From Bacillota bacterium (lineage in GTDB: Bacteria; Bacillota; DTU030; DUMP01), in assembly GCA_030154105.1 (NCBI GenBank), contig JASKKP010000007.1:25339-89338 (forward strand): DNA of 64,000 bases, in the 5' to 3' direction. Positions 1 through 7,976 of the stretch are shown piece after piece. A model generated the notes under the pieces. That model did not search any database. It was not told the DNA's origin and saw nothing but the letters and a program-made list of their open reading frames with translations. The translations under genes and the position numbers were made by a program. Numbering within the stretch: the first letter of the stretch is position 1; every line of letters starts with the position of its first letter.

Positions 1-92
1 TGCTCCTCCAACCCCTCCAGCGGCAGGTTGACCTCGGCCAGAAGTGCCTTAACCATGGGGAGGTCTTCTTTTTCTACAGGTACAATCCGCAC
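1..92 (-). CDS. GNAT-type N-acetyltransferase, N-terminal fragment (ArsN2-like)
   Basis: The first 30 codons of a minus-strand gene that runs off the left edge. The GTG start at 90-92 is preceded by a G-rich ribosome site (GGGGGG, about 7 nt away). The peptide begins MRIVPVEKEDLPMVKALL and continues with NLPLEGLEE. This is the usual opening of GNAT acetyltransferases, in which the first strand is followed by an acidic DLP turn and helix 1, and it most resembles ArsN2-type arsenic-resistance acetyltransferases. The acetyl-CoA-binding part lies outside the window, so the substrate cannot be judged. The gene follows the amidase-domain gene in the same direction with a 54-bp gap. Confidence 0.5.
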   Translation of the reverse strand, partial: MRIVPVEKEDLPMVKALLAEVNLPLEGLEE

Positions 93-146
93 CGTACATC
101 CCCCCAGCAGAGTGGTTTCTCGGCTTTACTGGCAACTCGCCGGGGC

Positions 147-1304
147 CTAGCCCTGGACGGCCAGCAGCCAGTAGCGCGTCTCGGCACCGTACCCTAGGTC
201 CCAAGGCACGTGGTACCGGTCGGCGGAGTGGCTGTTTACCAAGATGTAACCGGCTTCGTCCCAACCGACCACAAGGGACACGTGCTGGATTTCTCCACCT
301 TCTTCGTAGGCTATGATGTCCCCCGGCCTAAGCGCCGCCAGGGCACTGGCCGTATTCCCTTCCCTGGCCGCCACTACTTCGGCCAAAGATCCTCGGGCCA
401 GAGAGACCGCCCGCCCCGTACCTAAGAGGTGGTAAACTAAGGCCTCGGCCTTGAGCCAAGCCTCGCTACCCTCCCCGTCGACATAACACCAGTTCCAATC
501 CTGCGGCAGGCTGCCCGCTTCTTCGTCGGCAAGGGCCTGGGAAACAAAATTGGCGCAATCCCCCCCAAGGCCGGTAAAGTCCCGGTACTTCTGGTTGTAT
601 CGCCCCGTCCCGGGGCCTACCTTCACACCGGCATAGCGATCGGCATACCGGACGGCAGCCTCCCGGCGGTAGGCACCCCTGTTCGTCACCGGATCGCCTT
701 GCGCACTTCCGTATTCCTGCCCATACCCCTTGAGCTCACCGCCGGCCGCCGCGACCGTAGGGTTGCGGCTGGCCGCCTCCAGCGGATCCAGGTACCACTC
801 GGCCCTGACCAACCATTCCCGCCCCTCCCTGGTAAGCTCGATCCAATGAACGGTACGCCAGCCAAGGGTGGACTCCCCTGCCTCCGGCCGGTCGAGGTGA
901 CGGTAGCTCAAGAGGGTGTGCGCCGAGATGGATACGCCGGCCTCTTTTTCTCCTGCCTCCACACTCACCCGGGTAAAGTCGATTTTGGCCCGGGTAAACT
1001 CAATCCGGCGCATCGGGGCCCACTCGCGGAGATAATGGATGCGGGCAGCCTCTTTTTCCAGCGCCCACCGGGCCCTGCTCTCCATCGGTAGGTAGAATCT
1101 GGCCAGTTCCTCAGGGTTACCCTTAACGAGGAGGTCGCTTCTGAGCTTAAGTAACTCTTCCGCGCGGCTCAGGGCATCGGACTTGGCGGCAAAAGCCGGC
1201 ACAAGCCGCGGCAGGCGCGTTAAAGTTAAGGCCAGTACAAGGAGCACAAGCGTTAAGGCCAGTGCGCCGAAAGAAGCGTCTCTAAAGTAGCGCTTTCGCT
1301 GCAC
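147..1304 (-). CDS. Membrane-anchored amidase-domain (Amidase_6-like) protein
   Basis: About 385 aa. A GTG start at 1304 is preferred over an upstream start at 1385 because GGGGAGGGG lies 5 nt before it and the protein then opens with a short basic stretch (QRKRYFR) followed by a membrane segment at about residues 10-32. Residues 35-200 form an extracytoplasmic region of unknown fold with many charged residues. From about residue 215 there is a putative amidase domain of the kind found in Clostridia (PF12671): GGDCANFVSQ with the presumed nucleophile Cys250, QHVSLVVGW with His341, and VNSHSADRY near residue 357. These are the Cys-His-Asn positions of NlpC/CHAP-like papain-fold enzymes. It probably acts outside the membrane on peptide or cell-wall amide bonds. 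The substrate is unknown. Confidence 0.75.
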   Translation of the reverse strand: MQRKRYFRDASFGALALTLVLLVLALTLTRLPRLVPAFAAKSDALSRAEELLKLRSDLLVKGNPEELARFYLPMESRARWALEKEAARIHYLREWAPMRRIEFTRAKIDFTRVSVEAGEKEAGVSISAHTLLSYRHLDRPEAGESTLGWRTVHWIELTREGREWLVRAEWYLDPLEAASRNPTVAAAGGELKGYGQEYGSAQGDPVTNRGAYRREAAVRYADRYAGVKVGPGTGRYNQKYRDFTGLGGDCANFVSQALADEEAGSLPQDWNWCYVDGEGSEAWLKAEALVYHLLGTGRAVSLARGSLAEVVAAREGNTASALAALRPGDIIAYEEGGEIQHVSLVVGWDEAGYILVNSHSADRYHVPWDLGYGAETRYWLLAVQG

Positions 1305-1392
1305 CTCAGCCCCTCCCCGGCGGGTCCCCCGGACCGTGTTTCTCGCTAATGTATATTCGAAGACCCGGGGGCGAAAGACCGGCAAAGAAAAC

Positions 1393-2190
1393 CTAACGGC
1401 CTTGTACGCGCCTGAAGGCCCGCACCACCAAGCGGTCGGCGAGCGCCGGCGCGAGGCGGCTAAGAGTGGCCAGCGCCCGGTCGGGCCAGGTGATAAAGAT
1501 GTCGCGCTCCCCGCGGGCCGCTCCTACGAGAATGCGCTCCGCCACCAGCTCCGGACTCACCCGAGATAGGCGCGGCTCGTTTTCCGGGTAGGTCTCGCCC
1601 AGGGCATGGGCCCGAAAGCTCGTCGCCGCTGAACCCGGGAACACGTTGCACACCCGGACGCCGAACGGAGCGAGTTCCAGGCGCGCCGCCGCACCTAAAG
1701 CAGCCAGGGCAGCCTTAGTGGCCGAGTAACCGCCGATGTTGGGCGCCGGCTGCAACGCGCCGAGGGAGCAAATGTTGATGATGAGCCCTCCGCCCTGCCG
1801 TTCAAACCAGGGCCACACGGCTTGAATAAGAAGGAGGGGCCCCAGGACGTTTACCGCCCAGGCGGTGCCGAAATCATCGGGCCGGATTTCGGGAATGCGG
1901 GCGCGCAAGCCCACGCCGGCGTTGTTTACGAGGACGTCCAGCCGGCCGAAGCGCTCGCCCCCTGCCTCCACCAGCCCTTTAACCGCGTTCCGGTCGCCGA
2001 CATCGGCCGGCTTCAGGAGAAATTCCGCCCCCTGGGCCGAAAGCTCGGCGCCTAACTCTACGAGCTCCCGTTCCGAACGGGCGGCCAGGATCAGTTTGGC
2101 TCCCAGCCCGGCCAGCTTGCGGGCCAGCGCCCGGCCAATACCGCGCGAAGCGCCGGTAAGAAGCACTACCTTACCCCGCCAAAAATCCAA
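1393..2190 (-). CDS. SDR family NAD(P)-dependent oxidoreductase
   Basis: A 265-aa short-chain dehydrogenase/reductase of classical length. The cofactor motif TGASRGIGRALA is at about residues 13-24, followed by the NNAG motif (NNAGVG, near 89) and the active-site region with Ser (SLGAL, near 143) and YSATKAAL (Tyr and Lys four residues apart, near 155-162). Family members reduce carbonyls or oxidise alcohols with NAD(P)H. The C-terminal half, which sets the substrate, includes a basic segment ending RRVQGR, as in the YqjQ/DltE-type group. It follows the radical SAM gene on the same strand after a 187-bp gap containing a hairpin, so it is probably transcribed separately. The substrate cannot be told from the sequence. 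Confidence 0.88.
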   Translation of the reverse strand: MDFWRGKVVLLTGASRGIGRALARKLAGLGAKLILAARSERELVELGAELSAQGAEFLLKPADVGDRNAVKGLVEAGGERFGRLDVLVNNAGVGLRARIPEIRPDDFGTAWAVNVLGPLLLIQAVWPWFERQGGGLIINICSLGALQPAPNIGGYSATKAALAALGAAARLELAPFGVRVCNVFPGSAATSFRAHALGETYPENEPRLSRVSPELVAERILVGAARGERDIFITWPDRALATLSRLAPALADRLVVRAFRRVQGR

Positions 2191-2336
2191 TCGACCACCC
2201 CTTTTCTACTTCCTGCCTCTTTCTTTCGCTGCCCACCGTTTTTTTCCTGCCAAAAGTTCCAAGTACCGCGGACCCGGTCTTCGGCCAGCCCCCCTCACCG
2301 TCGGCACGCGATTACTTTCCACCCACTTTGGAAACA

Positions 2337-2368
2337 GATGTACCCGGGCCGGACGACCCGGGTACATC
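2337..2368 (-). terminator. Perfect 12-bp hairpin downstream of the radical SAM gene
   Basis: GATGTACCCGGG and CCCGGGTACATC form a perfect 12-bp stem around an 8-nt loop, starting 9 nt after the radical SAM stop codon. On the minus strand it is followed by TGTTTCC, a weak T tract. It is probably the transcription terminator of that gene or an RNA 3'-end stabiliser. Confidence 0.6.
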
Positions 2369-2377
2369 TCTACTCCC

Positions 2378-3769
2378 CTACTTAACCGCCTGCTGCTCGG
2401 CCTTGCCGCCGAAGTAGCGCGCTTCAAGCAGGTCGGCCTCTTTGAGCCACTCGGCCGAGCGCCTATCCAGGAAAGCCGCGGTGGTGCCGGTGAGCACGTC
2501 GGCTGCCCCGGGGTGGGTCGGGTGTGCCCCTGCCTCCTCCACAATGGAACGGAGGGCCGCCGGGGCATCGATGATCGGACAGGGGGCGTAGTGGTTGGCA
2601 TGGAACGGCTGCCGCTTCTGGTAGGCTTTAAAGAGCGGCGAAGCCAGGACCTCTTTGAGGCTCTTTTCCCTGATGTTGTCGATGGCGAAATGGACGAAGG
2701 CACACGGCTCAACTTCACCGGCGGCGTTGATGTGGAAGTACATGCGCCCGCCGGCGATGCAGCCGCCGGTGAAGTGCCCGTCGTTCCAGAAATCGGCCAC
2801 GAGAATGGGTTTCGTTGTCCGGATCTCCGCTACCCGCTTCACCAGCCAGGCGCGCTGCTTAGGAGTAATCATGAGGCTGAGGTCGGGCCCCCGGCCAATG
2901 GGGATGTAGTGGAAACTCCAGACGTACACGGCGCCCTTGTCTACCAGGAAGTCCATGAACTCATCGGAGAACAGGGTATCGACGTTATGACGCGTAACCG
3001 TGAGCGAGGCGCCGAAGAATACCCCGCGCGTGCGGAGCCGGTCCATGGCCGCCATTACCTTGTCAAATACCCCTGGGCCACGGCGCTCATCGGTCTCCTC
3101 CCGCCATCCTTCGAGGCTGATCGCCGGAGAGAAGTTACCGAGTTCGGCGAGGCGGTCGGCCACGCGGTCGTCGATGAGGGTACCGTTGGTGTAGGCCATG
3201 AAACCTAAATCCGGGTGGCGGGCCACCACATTGAGAAGCTCTGGGTAGGCAAAAGGTTCGCCGCCGGAAAAAACTATCCAGTAGATGCCGAGCTCCTTGG
3301 CTTCATTCAAGATACGGTCCAGAAGCTCCGGCTCCAGTTGGTCCGTTTTCCTGTACTCGCCCGCCCAGCAGCCTTTGCAGCGCAGGTTGCAGGCAGAAGT
3401 GGGGTCTACCAGGATCAGGCTGGGAATGTGTATGCCCAGGCGTTGCATCAGGGCATTGCGCCGCGGACCGCCAAGAAGCATGGCGTTTAGCACCCAGTTG
3501 CTGATAAATTTGTGGAGCATCCGCTGGTTGGAACAGAGGCGTTTAATCTGCTGCATGATTCGCTCATCGCCCACCATACGAGCTCTGAGCTTGCGGATAT
3601 TATCCTTCTGTCCGGCGTCCGGTGCCACTTTTTCCACAAAGTCCAGGAGACGAGGTAGATTGCGTTCCGGGTCCCGACCGAGGTATTTGAGCGCCTGGTC
3701 CAAGGCCAGGTCTGCTGCTGCCTTCTTGACGTAGTCCATTCCTTCCGAAGCCACGTCAAGCACAGACAT
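2378..3769 (-). CDS. Radical SAM protein with ~120-residue N-terminal extension
   Basis: 463 aa. The radical SAM motif is CNLRCKGC with Cys127, Cys131 and Cys134, in the context VDPTSACNLRCKGCWAGEY, so the enzyme should bind a [4Fe-4S] cluster and cleave S-adenosylmethionine. FSGGEPFAYPE is the usual GGEP SAM-binding motif. Further cysteines near the C-terminus (CIAGG, EPCAF, APCPI) resemble SPASM-like auxiliary-cluster ligands. The first 115 residues are helical and hydrophilic and lack a recognised domain. The start ATG is at the end of a plausible leader (GGGAGGAACCGAAA). The gene lies 71 bp downstream of an ArsR-type regulator on the same strand and may be co-transcribed with it. The product is unknown. 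Membrane-lipid or cofactor radical SAM proteins of this build exist in many anaerobes, but I cannot choose between them. Confidence 0.8.
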   Translation of the reverse strand: MSVLDVASEGMDYVKKAAADLALDQALKYLGRDPERNLPRLLDFVEKVAPDAGQKDNIRKLRARMVGDERIMQQIKRLCSNQRMLHKFISNWVLNAMLLGGPRRNALMQRLGIHIPSLILVDPTSACNLRCKGCWAGEYRKTDQLEPELLDRILNEAKELGIYWIVFSGGEPFAYPELLNVVARHPDLGFMAYTNGTLIDDRVADRLAELGNFSPAISLEGWREETDERRGPGVFDKVMAAMDRLRTRGVFFGASLTVTRHNVDTLFSDEFMDFLVDKGAVYVWSFHYIPIGRGPDLSLMITPKQRAWLVKRVAEIRTTKPILVADFWNDGHFTGGCIAGGRMYFHINAAGEVEPCAFVHFAIDNIREKSLKEVLASPLFKAYQKRQPFHANHYAPCPIIDAPAALRSIVEEAGAHPTHPGAADVLTGTTAAFLDRRSAEWLKEADLLEARYFGGKAEQQAVK

Positions 3770-3840
3770 TTTCGGTTCCTCCCTTTTTTAGCCCTCTCGA
3801 TCTCGCCAGACTGCCTGTACGCCTCACCCTTCGCTAAGCC

Positions 3841-4221
3841 CTAGCCGAGCACCGGCCCCAGTGAGGCCACCAGCCCCAGGGTACGGGCGGAAACCACGGC
3901 GGCCGCTATAAGGCCCACAATCTCTCGGTTGCGCAGCGAATAGAAAACCTCCTTCCCGGCGCGGCGCACGCTCACCAAGTCGAGCTCGCGCAGGATTCGC
4001 AGGTGATGTGAGACTGCAGGAAGGCTGAGGCCCACGAGCTCCGCCATTTCGCGCACACAAAGCTCCCTTTGCCCCAAGGCGTAGATGAGTTTGCTCCGGG
4101 TATCGTCCGAAAGTACCTTAAACAGTTCGGCCACGCCCGTAAGCTTGTGAACCTCGCTGCGTAGGTCCTGGTTTCCGCTTAGGCCGCCCACATCAGCTGG
4201 CTTGGCCTCTCGTTTGGTCAT
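3841..4221 (-). CDS. ArsR/SmtB-family winged-helix transcriptional regulator
   Basis: 126 aa. The winged helix spans about residues 25-105: EVHKLTGVAELFKVLSDDTR, then the recognition-helix region LVGLSLPAVSHHLRIL and the wing DLVSVRRAGKEVFYSL. The pattern ELCVREMAEL carries only one of the two cysteines (CVC) used by metal-sensing ArsR proteins, so this member may not sense a metal through that site. The C-terminus ends in a hydrophobic helix, unusual for the family. AGGAGGTGAAAGG precedes the ATG. An inverted repeat in its own promoter suggests autoregulation, and the radical SAM gene downstream is the likely target. Confidence 0.85.
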   Translation of the reverse strand: MTKREAKPADVGGLSGNQDLRSEVHKLTGVAELFKVLSDDTRSKLIYALGQRELCVREMAELVGLSLPAVSHHLRILRELDLVSVRRAGKEVFYSLRNREIVGLIAAAVVSARTLGLVASLGPVLG

Positions 4222-4253
4222 CCTTTCACCTCCTGTTCGTCATTTTCCCGACA

Positions 4254-4271
4254 ATTAAGCGCTCACTTAAT
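4254..4271 (-). promoter_or_regulatory. Candidate ArsR-type operator (inverted repeat)
   Basis: ATTAAG-6nt-CTTAAT is a perfect 6-bp inverted repeat placed immediately downstream of the -10 box, where the transcription start should fall. It lies 33 bp upstream of the ArsR-type start codon. AT-rich inverted repeats overlapping the start site are typical ArsR-family operators. Confidence 0.5.
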
Positions 4272-4274
4272 TAT

Positions 4275-4303
4275 ATTATATGCCACCGAGTACCTTTTTT
4301 CCA
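4275..4303 (-). promoter_or_regulatory. Sigma-A-type promoter for the ArsR-type gene
   Basis: On the minus strand TGGAAA (4298-4303) and TATAAT (4275-4280) are separated by 17 bp. The -10 matches consensus fully and the -35 matches at four of six positions. It reads toward the regulator gene, with the inverted repeat just downstream. Confidence 0.6.
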
Positions 4304-4348
4304 GGGAAAAGCATGACTTCCACCTGCCTTCCGGCCGAAAACGGCAAA

Positions 4349-4385
4349 GCCCCTGTAGACAGTTTGCGCTACAGGGGCGTTTTTT
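4349..4385. terminator. Rho-independent terminator between convergent-facing units
   Basis: GCCCCTGTAG and CTACAGGGGC form a perfect 10-bp stem with a 10-nt loop. On the plus strand six T follow, and on the minus strand the stem comes right after the stop codon of the DUF362 gene and is followed by TTTGCCGTTTT. It most likely ends the minus-strand DUF362 transcript and could act in both directions. Confidence 0.7.
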
Positions 4386-5541
4386 AGTGGCGGAAAAACC
4401 ACCGGGTCAGGGCCGGGCGGTAAATGGAAACCGCCTGCTCGGGGCAGAGTTCCTGGCAACAAAAGCAGCGTATACACCGCGTTAAGTCCACGTCCGGCCT
4501 GCGTCCAGCCAAGGTAAGGGCCTGGGCCGGACAATTCCTTAGGCAGACCCCGCACCGCCGGCATTTGGCGGCGTCAAAAAAGGGACGCGGCTTAAGCCAG
4601 CGGGCAACCACCTTGAGCGAGTTTGGCGATAACCGGCGGCCGAAGAGGCGAAAGCTGGTCCCGTCGGGAGGCGGCACGGTAAAGCCGTGCACCGCCACCG
4701 CCGCTAAGTCTTCGCCTAGCACGTCTATCTCCTCCAATGGCGGGGCAAGCTCGTGCTCGGCGGCAATCTTCGTCGTCTCCACTTCCTCCGCTTTAAGTCC
4801 GATGAGCGCCAGGGCCACCCTATCCAAAGCAAACGGCGAAGGGCTGGCCAAAATCAACCCGAGCCTGCGCGGCCGGCCGGCCGAGGGCCCTTCCCCTTCC
4901 ATTCCTACCACCGCATCCATGACCGTCAGCGCGGGCCGAACCAGCTGTGCCAGCTCCACCAGAAAACGGCTAAAAAGAGGCAGCTCCGGCAGCCGGAGGT
5001 GGTACTCGGCCTTCGTCAGGCCCGGAATACAGCCGAAAAGATTTTTCACCGCCCCGGTGTAACGGGTAAGGCCATGGGTTTTAAGTTTCGGCAAATTGAT
5101 GACTACATCGGCCCCCACCACCGCCCGGCTGAGCCTCAGCCCTTGAAAGAGCATTCCGGGAGGGTTAGGCACCTCCACCGAGCTCAGATCCCAGTTCAGC
5201 TCCGCCCCCATCTCCGCCGCGACCTCAGCCATCCCTGTTGCTTTATATATGGCTTCTAGACTTTTGCGCGTAAATGGCCCGCCCGGGCTGTCGTAGATTA
5301 CCGGGTGCCCACCCGCTTTTTGCACCTCCCGCACCACCGCCCGCACCAGCGCCGGGTGTGTAGTCACCGCCGCTTCCGGCGGCCGGCGAGTAAGCAGGTT
5401 GACCTTGAGGAGCACACGCTGCCCCGGCCGCACAAAAGCAGGCATACCTCCTAGGGCGGCCACCGCCTGTTCTACCGCCGCCTCCACCTGTTTTGCTTCA
5501 TAGCTCGGGCATCGCCACAGGGCAACCCTTTCCCTAGCCAA
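4384..5541 (-). CDS. DUF362 domain protein with C-terminal 2x[4Fe-4S] ferredoxin domain
   Basis: About 385 aa from a TTG start at 5541, which has GGAGGG 7-8 nt upstream. A GTG at 5601 would add 20 residues, but its AGGAG is too close to be a usable ribosome site. Residues 1-290 are a DUF362 domain (for example LLKVNLL, INLPKLKTHGLTRYTGAVKN). The C-terminal 60 residues hold two CxxCxxCxxxC-type motifs (CRRCGVCLRNCP and CIRCFCCQELCP), predicted to bind two [4Fe-4S] clusters. DUF362-ferredoxin proteins are common in anaerobes and their reaction is not established. It lies directly after rodA, whose stop precedes the upstream GTG, and is probably the last gene of that transcript. Confidence 0.8.
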   Translation of the reverse strand: MARERVALWRCPSYEAKQVEAAVEQAVAALGGMPAFVRPGQRVLLKVNLLTRRPPEAAVTTHPALVRAVVREVQKAGGHPVIYDSPGGPFTRKSLEAIYKATGMAEVAAEMGAELNWDLSSVEVPNPPGMLFQGLRLSRAVVGADVVINLPKLKTHGLTRYTGAVKNLFGCIPGLTKAEYHLRLPELPLFSRFLVELAQLVRPALTVMDAVVGMEGEGPSAGRPRRLGLILASPSPFALDRVALALIGLKAEEVETTKIAAEHELAPPLEEIDVLGEDLAAVAVHGFTVPPPDGTSFRLFGRRLSPNSLKVVARWLKPRPFFDAAKCRRCGVCLRNCPAQALTLAGRRPDVDLTRCIRCFCCQELCPEQAVSIYRPALTRWFFRH

Positions 5542-5603
5542 ATCCGGCCCTCCCGTTGAATCAACTCCGCATCCGACCTGAGTACCGAAGGGAAACTTCA
5601 CTC

Positions 5604-6695
5604 CTAAAAGAGGATTTTCTGGCGGCGCATGTGGACGTTGAGGAGTAGGCCCACGGCGATCATATTGGTAAGATAGGAACTGCCGCCGTAGCTCATAAAG
5701 GGCAGAGGAATACCGGTTACGGGCATGATGCCCGTGGTCATGCCCACATTGACCAGTACGTGGAAGGTCAGCATGGTAACAACGCCGGTGGCCAGCAGGG
5801 TGCCGAAATCATCGCGTGCCTTGGCCGCCACGCGGATGCCGCGGTAAATAATGATGAAGTACAGGATGAGAATCCCGGCCGCGCGCAGAAAGCCGAGCTC
5901 CTCTCCGATGACAGAAAAGATAAAGTCGGTGTGCTGCTCTGGAAGAAACCCGAGCCGGTTTTGCGTGCCGCCAAAGAGCCCTTTGCCCCACAGGCGCCCA
6001 GAGCCGATGGCAATCATAGATTGGATGACGTGGTAACCGGCCCCGGTAGGGTCTATATTCGGATCGATAAACGCCAGAAGGCGTTTTTTCTGGTAGTCCT
6101 TTAAGAAGTGAAACAGCACGGGTGCCGCGGCCACTCCGCTCAGGGCTACGGCCGCCAGGTGTTGCCAGCGCACGCCGGCAACGAAGAGCATGACAAAAAG
6201 CAGTGCGGCAAAGACGAGCGACGTACCCAGATCCGGCTGCTTTAAAATAAGCAACATGGGCACTCCCACATGGATGAACACCGGTACCAAGTCGCGCAAG
6301 GTACGTAGCTCGGGCGCTTTTTCCGACAAGAGTTGCGCCAGGGTAACGATGATTATTATTTTGGCGAACTCGGAAGGCTGTAGCGCCACCGGGCCAATCT
6401 GCAGCCAGCGCTGCGCCCCTTTCGCCTCCGACCCCAGCAACAAGGTAGCCACCAGAAGAGCCAGGTTGAGGTAATAAAGGTGTCGCGTGTAGCGGCTAAG
6501 GTCATGGTAATCGATGGAAAGAGTAATAATAAAAGCTACCAACCCCACGGCAATCCAAAGGAGTTGGCGCTTGACAAAATAAAACGGGTCTTCCGGGCTG
6601 GCGCTCATGATGACGAAAAGGCTAATGGTGGTGAGCGCCGCCACAGCGCCCATGATTACGTAATCTAGGTTTTTGAGTAGACGGCGGTCGAACAT
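5604..6695 (-). CDS. rodA: Rod-shape peptidoglycan glycosyltransferase RodA
   Basis: 363 aa, the normal length for SEDS-family polymerases, with about ten membrane segments starting at residue 12. RodA/FtsW/SpoVE proteins polymerise lipid II into glycan strands and work with a class B penicillin-binding protein. Diagnostic stretches are PSEFAKI, QPDLGTS, the loop ending QSMIAIGSG, GLLFGGTQN-type residues, FLPEQHTDFIFSVIGEELG, and MPVTGIPLPFMSYGGSS near the C-terminus. GGAGGAAACG precedes the ATG. Its position beside mrdA, mreBCD and minCDE, rather than in the dcw cluster, supports RodA over FtsW. It has its own candidate promoter in the gap behind minE. Confidence 0.9.
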   Translation of the reverse strand: MFDRRLLKNLDYVIMGAVAALTTISLFVIMSASPEDPFYFVKRQLLWIAVGLVAFIITLSIDYHDLSRYTRHLYYLNLALLVATLLLGSEAKGAQRWLQIGPVALQPSEFAKIIIIVTLAQLLSEKAPELRTLRDLVPVFIHVGVPMLLILKQPDLGTSLVFAALLFVMLFVAGVRWQHLAAVALSGVAAAPVLFHFLKDYQKKRLLAFIDPNIDPTGAGYHVIQSMIAIGSGRLWGKGLFGGTQNRLGFLPEQHTDFIFSVIGEELGFLRAAGILILYFIIIYRGIRVAAKARDDFGTLLATGVVTMLTFHVLVNVGMTTGIMPVTGIPLPFMSYGGSSYLTNMIAVGLLLNVHMRRQKILF

Positions 6696-6727
6696 CGTTT
6701 CCTCCGTGGAGAAATATTTCCTCGTCC

Positions 6728-6756
6728 ATTATAACCGTTTTCTCACCGCCCGTCTA
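6728..6756 (-). promoter_or_regulatory. Candidate promoter for rodA
   Basis: On the minus strand TAGACG and TATAAT are separated by 17 bp (plus-strand attata at 6728-6733). The -10 is perfect and the -35 matches four of six. Transcription would begin about 25-30 nt upstream of the rodA start codon. Confidence 0.5.
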
Positions 6757-6763
6757 GGCAAAA

Positions 6764-6814
6764 AACTGCCGTCCGGTCGCTGAGAGGCGCTACATAGCCA
6801 CGTCTAGGGCAGTT
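6764..6814 (-). terminator. Possible terminator after minE
   Basis: AACTGCC and GGCAGTT form a 7-bp outer stem around a 37-nt loop, and on the minus strand the stem runs straight into six T. The long loop makes it weaker than a standard terminator. It lies just after the minE stop. Confidence 0.35.
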
Positions 6815-6831
6815 AACGCCGAAGCCGGCCC

Positions 6832-7107
6832 TTAAACTGCCTTGACCGCTCGTTTCATTCGCCTAATGGGAATATTTGCCACCAGTGCCACTGAGCGCTC
6901 CATATTGTGGATGCTGACCTCGACGCCTTCTTCATCGATGTCCATATAGTTGGTGATAACGCCGATCACCTCTTCCTTAATGAGTTCCAAAAACTGGGGT
7001 GAAACCGTGGCCCGGTCGTGGACCAAAACCAGGCGCAGACGCTCTTTCGCTATTTCCTTGCTGGGGGCTTCCTCGCGCCCGAACACCCGGCCTAAAATGT
7101 CCAGCAT
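6832..7107 (-). CDS. minE: Cell division topological specificity factor MinE
   Basis: 91 aa, typical for MinE. MinE stimulates MinD ATPase and drives pole-to-pole oscillation, keeping the MinCD inhibitor away from mid-cell. The N-terminal membrane-targeting and MinD-binding part (MLDILGRVFG, then KERLRLVLVHDRA) is followed by the topological domain with a DEEGVEV-type strand. AGGAGGGAATAGCT precedes the ATG, and the gene follows minD after 27 bp. The presence of MinE alongside MinC and MinD implies an oscillating Min system, as in several clostridia, rather than a DivIVA-only arrangement. Confidence 0.92.
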   Translation of the reverse strand: MLDILGRVFGREEAPSKEIAKERLRLVLVHDRATVSPQFLELIKEEVIGVITNYMDIDEEGVEVSIHNMERSVALVANIPIRRMKRAVKAV

Positions 7108-7134
7108 AGCTATTCCCTCCTTCCTCGCCTTTCG

Positions 7135-7935
7135 CTAGCGGCCAAAGCCGAAAAGCTGTTTAACGCGTTCCATGAAGCCGTGCTCGGCCTCCAGGGGCAT
7201 GAGCGGCACCTGTTCGCCGGTAATCCGCCGCGCTATGTTGCGGAAGGCCTGCCCGGCGCGGGAGTTGGCATCAAGCACCGTAGGTTCGCCGCGGTTGGTG
7301 GAAACGACGATCTTATCGTCCTCCGGAACCACGCCTATGAGATCGATGGCCAAAATGTCGATGATGTCGTCGATATCCATCATATCGCCCCGCTTGACCA
7401 TGCTGGGGCGAATGCGGTTGATGAGAAGCTGCACCTCCGGCATCTCGCTGGCCTCTAAGAGCCCGATGATTCGGTCCGCATCGCGTACCGCCGAAACCTC
7501 CGGCGTGGTTACGACGATGGCCCGGTCTGCTCCGGCTATAGCGTTGCGAAACCCCTGTTCGATGCCCGCCGGGCAATCCACCAAGACGTAGTCGTACTCG
7601 GCCTTTAATTCTCCCGTGAGGGCCTTCATCTGCTCGGGGGTCACCGCCGTCTTGTCTTTGGTCTGGGCTGCCGGCAGGAGAAACAGGTTTTCGTTGAACC
7701 GTTTGTCCTTAATCAAAGCCTGTTTTAGCCTGCAGACGCCGCTCGTGACGTCCACCAGGTCGTAAACGATGCGGTTCTCCAGGCCCATAACCACGTCCAG
7801 ATTGCGGAGGCCAATGTCGGCATCTACCAGCACCACCCGGCGCTCCATGAGGGCCAGCGCCGTGCCCAGGTTGGCCGTAGTGGTGGTTTTCCCGACTCCG
7901 CCCTTGCCCGAAGTTATGACGATGGCTTCGCCCAT
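7135..7935 (-). CDS. minD: Septum site-determining ATPase MinD
   Basis: 266 aa. The deviant Walker A KGGVGKTTTTANLG (residues 11-24) carries the signature lysine, followed by VLVDADIGLRNLDVVMG and DYVLVDCPAGIEQGF, all typical of MinD. The C-terminus ends in an amphipathic segment (GFMERVKQLFGFG), the membrane-targeting helix that attaches the ATP-bound dimer. MinD recruits MinC to block FtsZ assembly at the poles and is released by MinE. AAGGAGGAAGGTTT gives a strong ribosome site. It lies between minC and minE on one transcript. Confidence 0.96.
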   Translation of the reverse strand: MGEAIVITSGKGGVGKTTTTANLGTALALMERRVVLVDADIGLRNLDVVMGLENRIVYDLVDVTSGVCRLKQALIKDKRFNENLFLLPAAQTKDKTAVTPEQMKALTGELKAEYDYVLVDCPAGIEQGFRNAIAGADRAIVVTTPEVSAVRDADRIIGLLEASEMPEVQLLINRIRPSMVKRGDMMDIDDIIDILAIDLIGVVPEDDKIVVSTNRGEPTVLDANSRAGQAFRNIARRITGEQVPLMPLEAEHGFMERVKQLFGFGR

Positions 7936-7976
7936 AAACCTTCCTCCTTTTTTTGGTCCTTAGAAAGCCGTGGTCC

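Noticed and set aside
1865..3208. Plus-strand open frame of 447 codons
   Set aside because: It is antisense to the SDR and radical SAM genes, both of which carry full family motifs. Its translation is low-complexity with no recognisable domain, a common shadow in GC-rich DNA.
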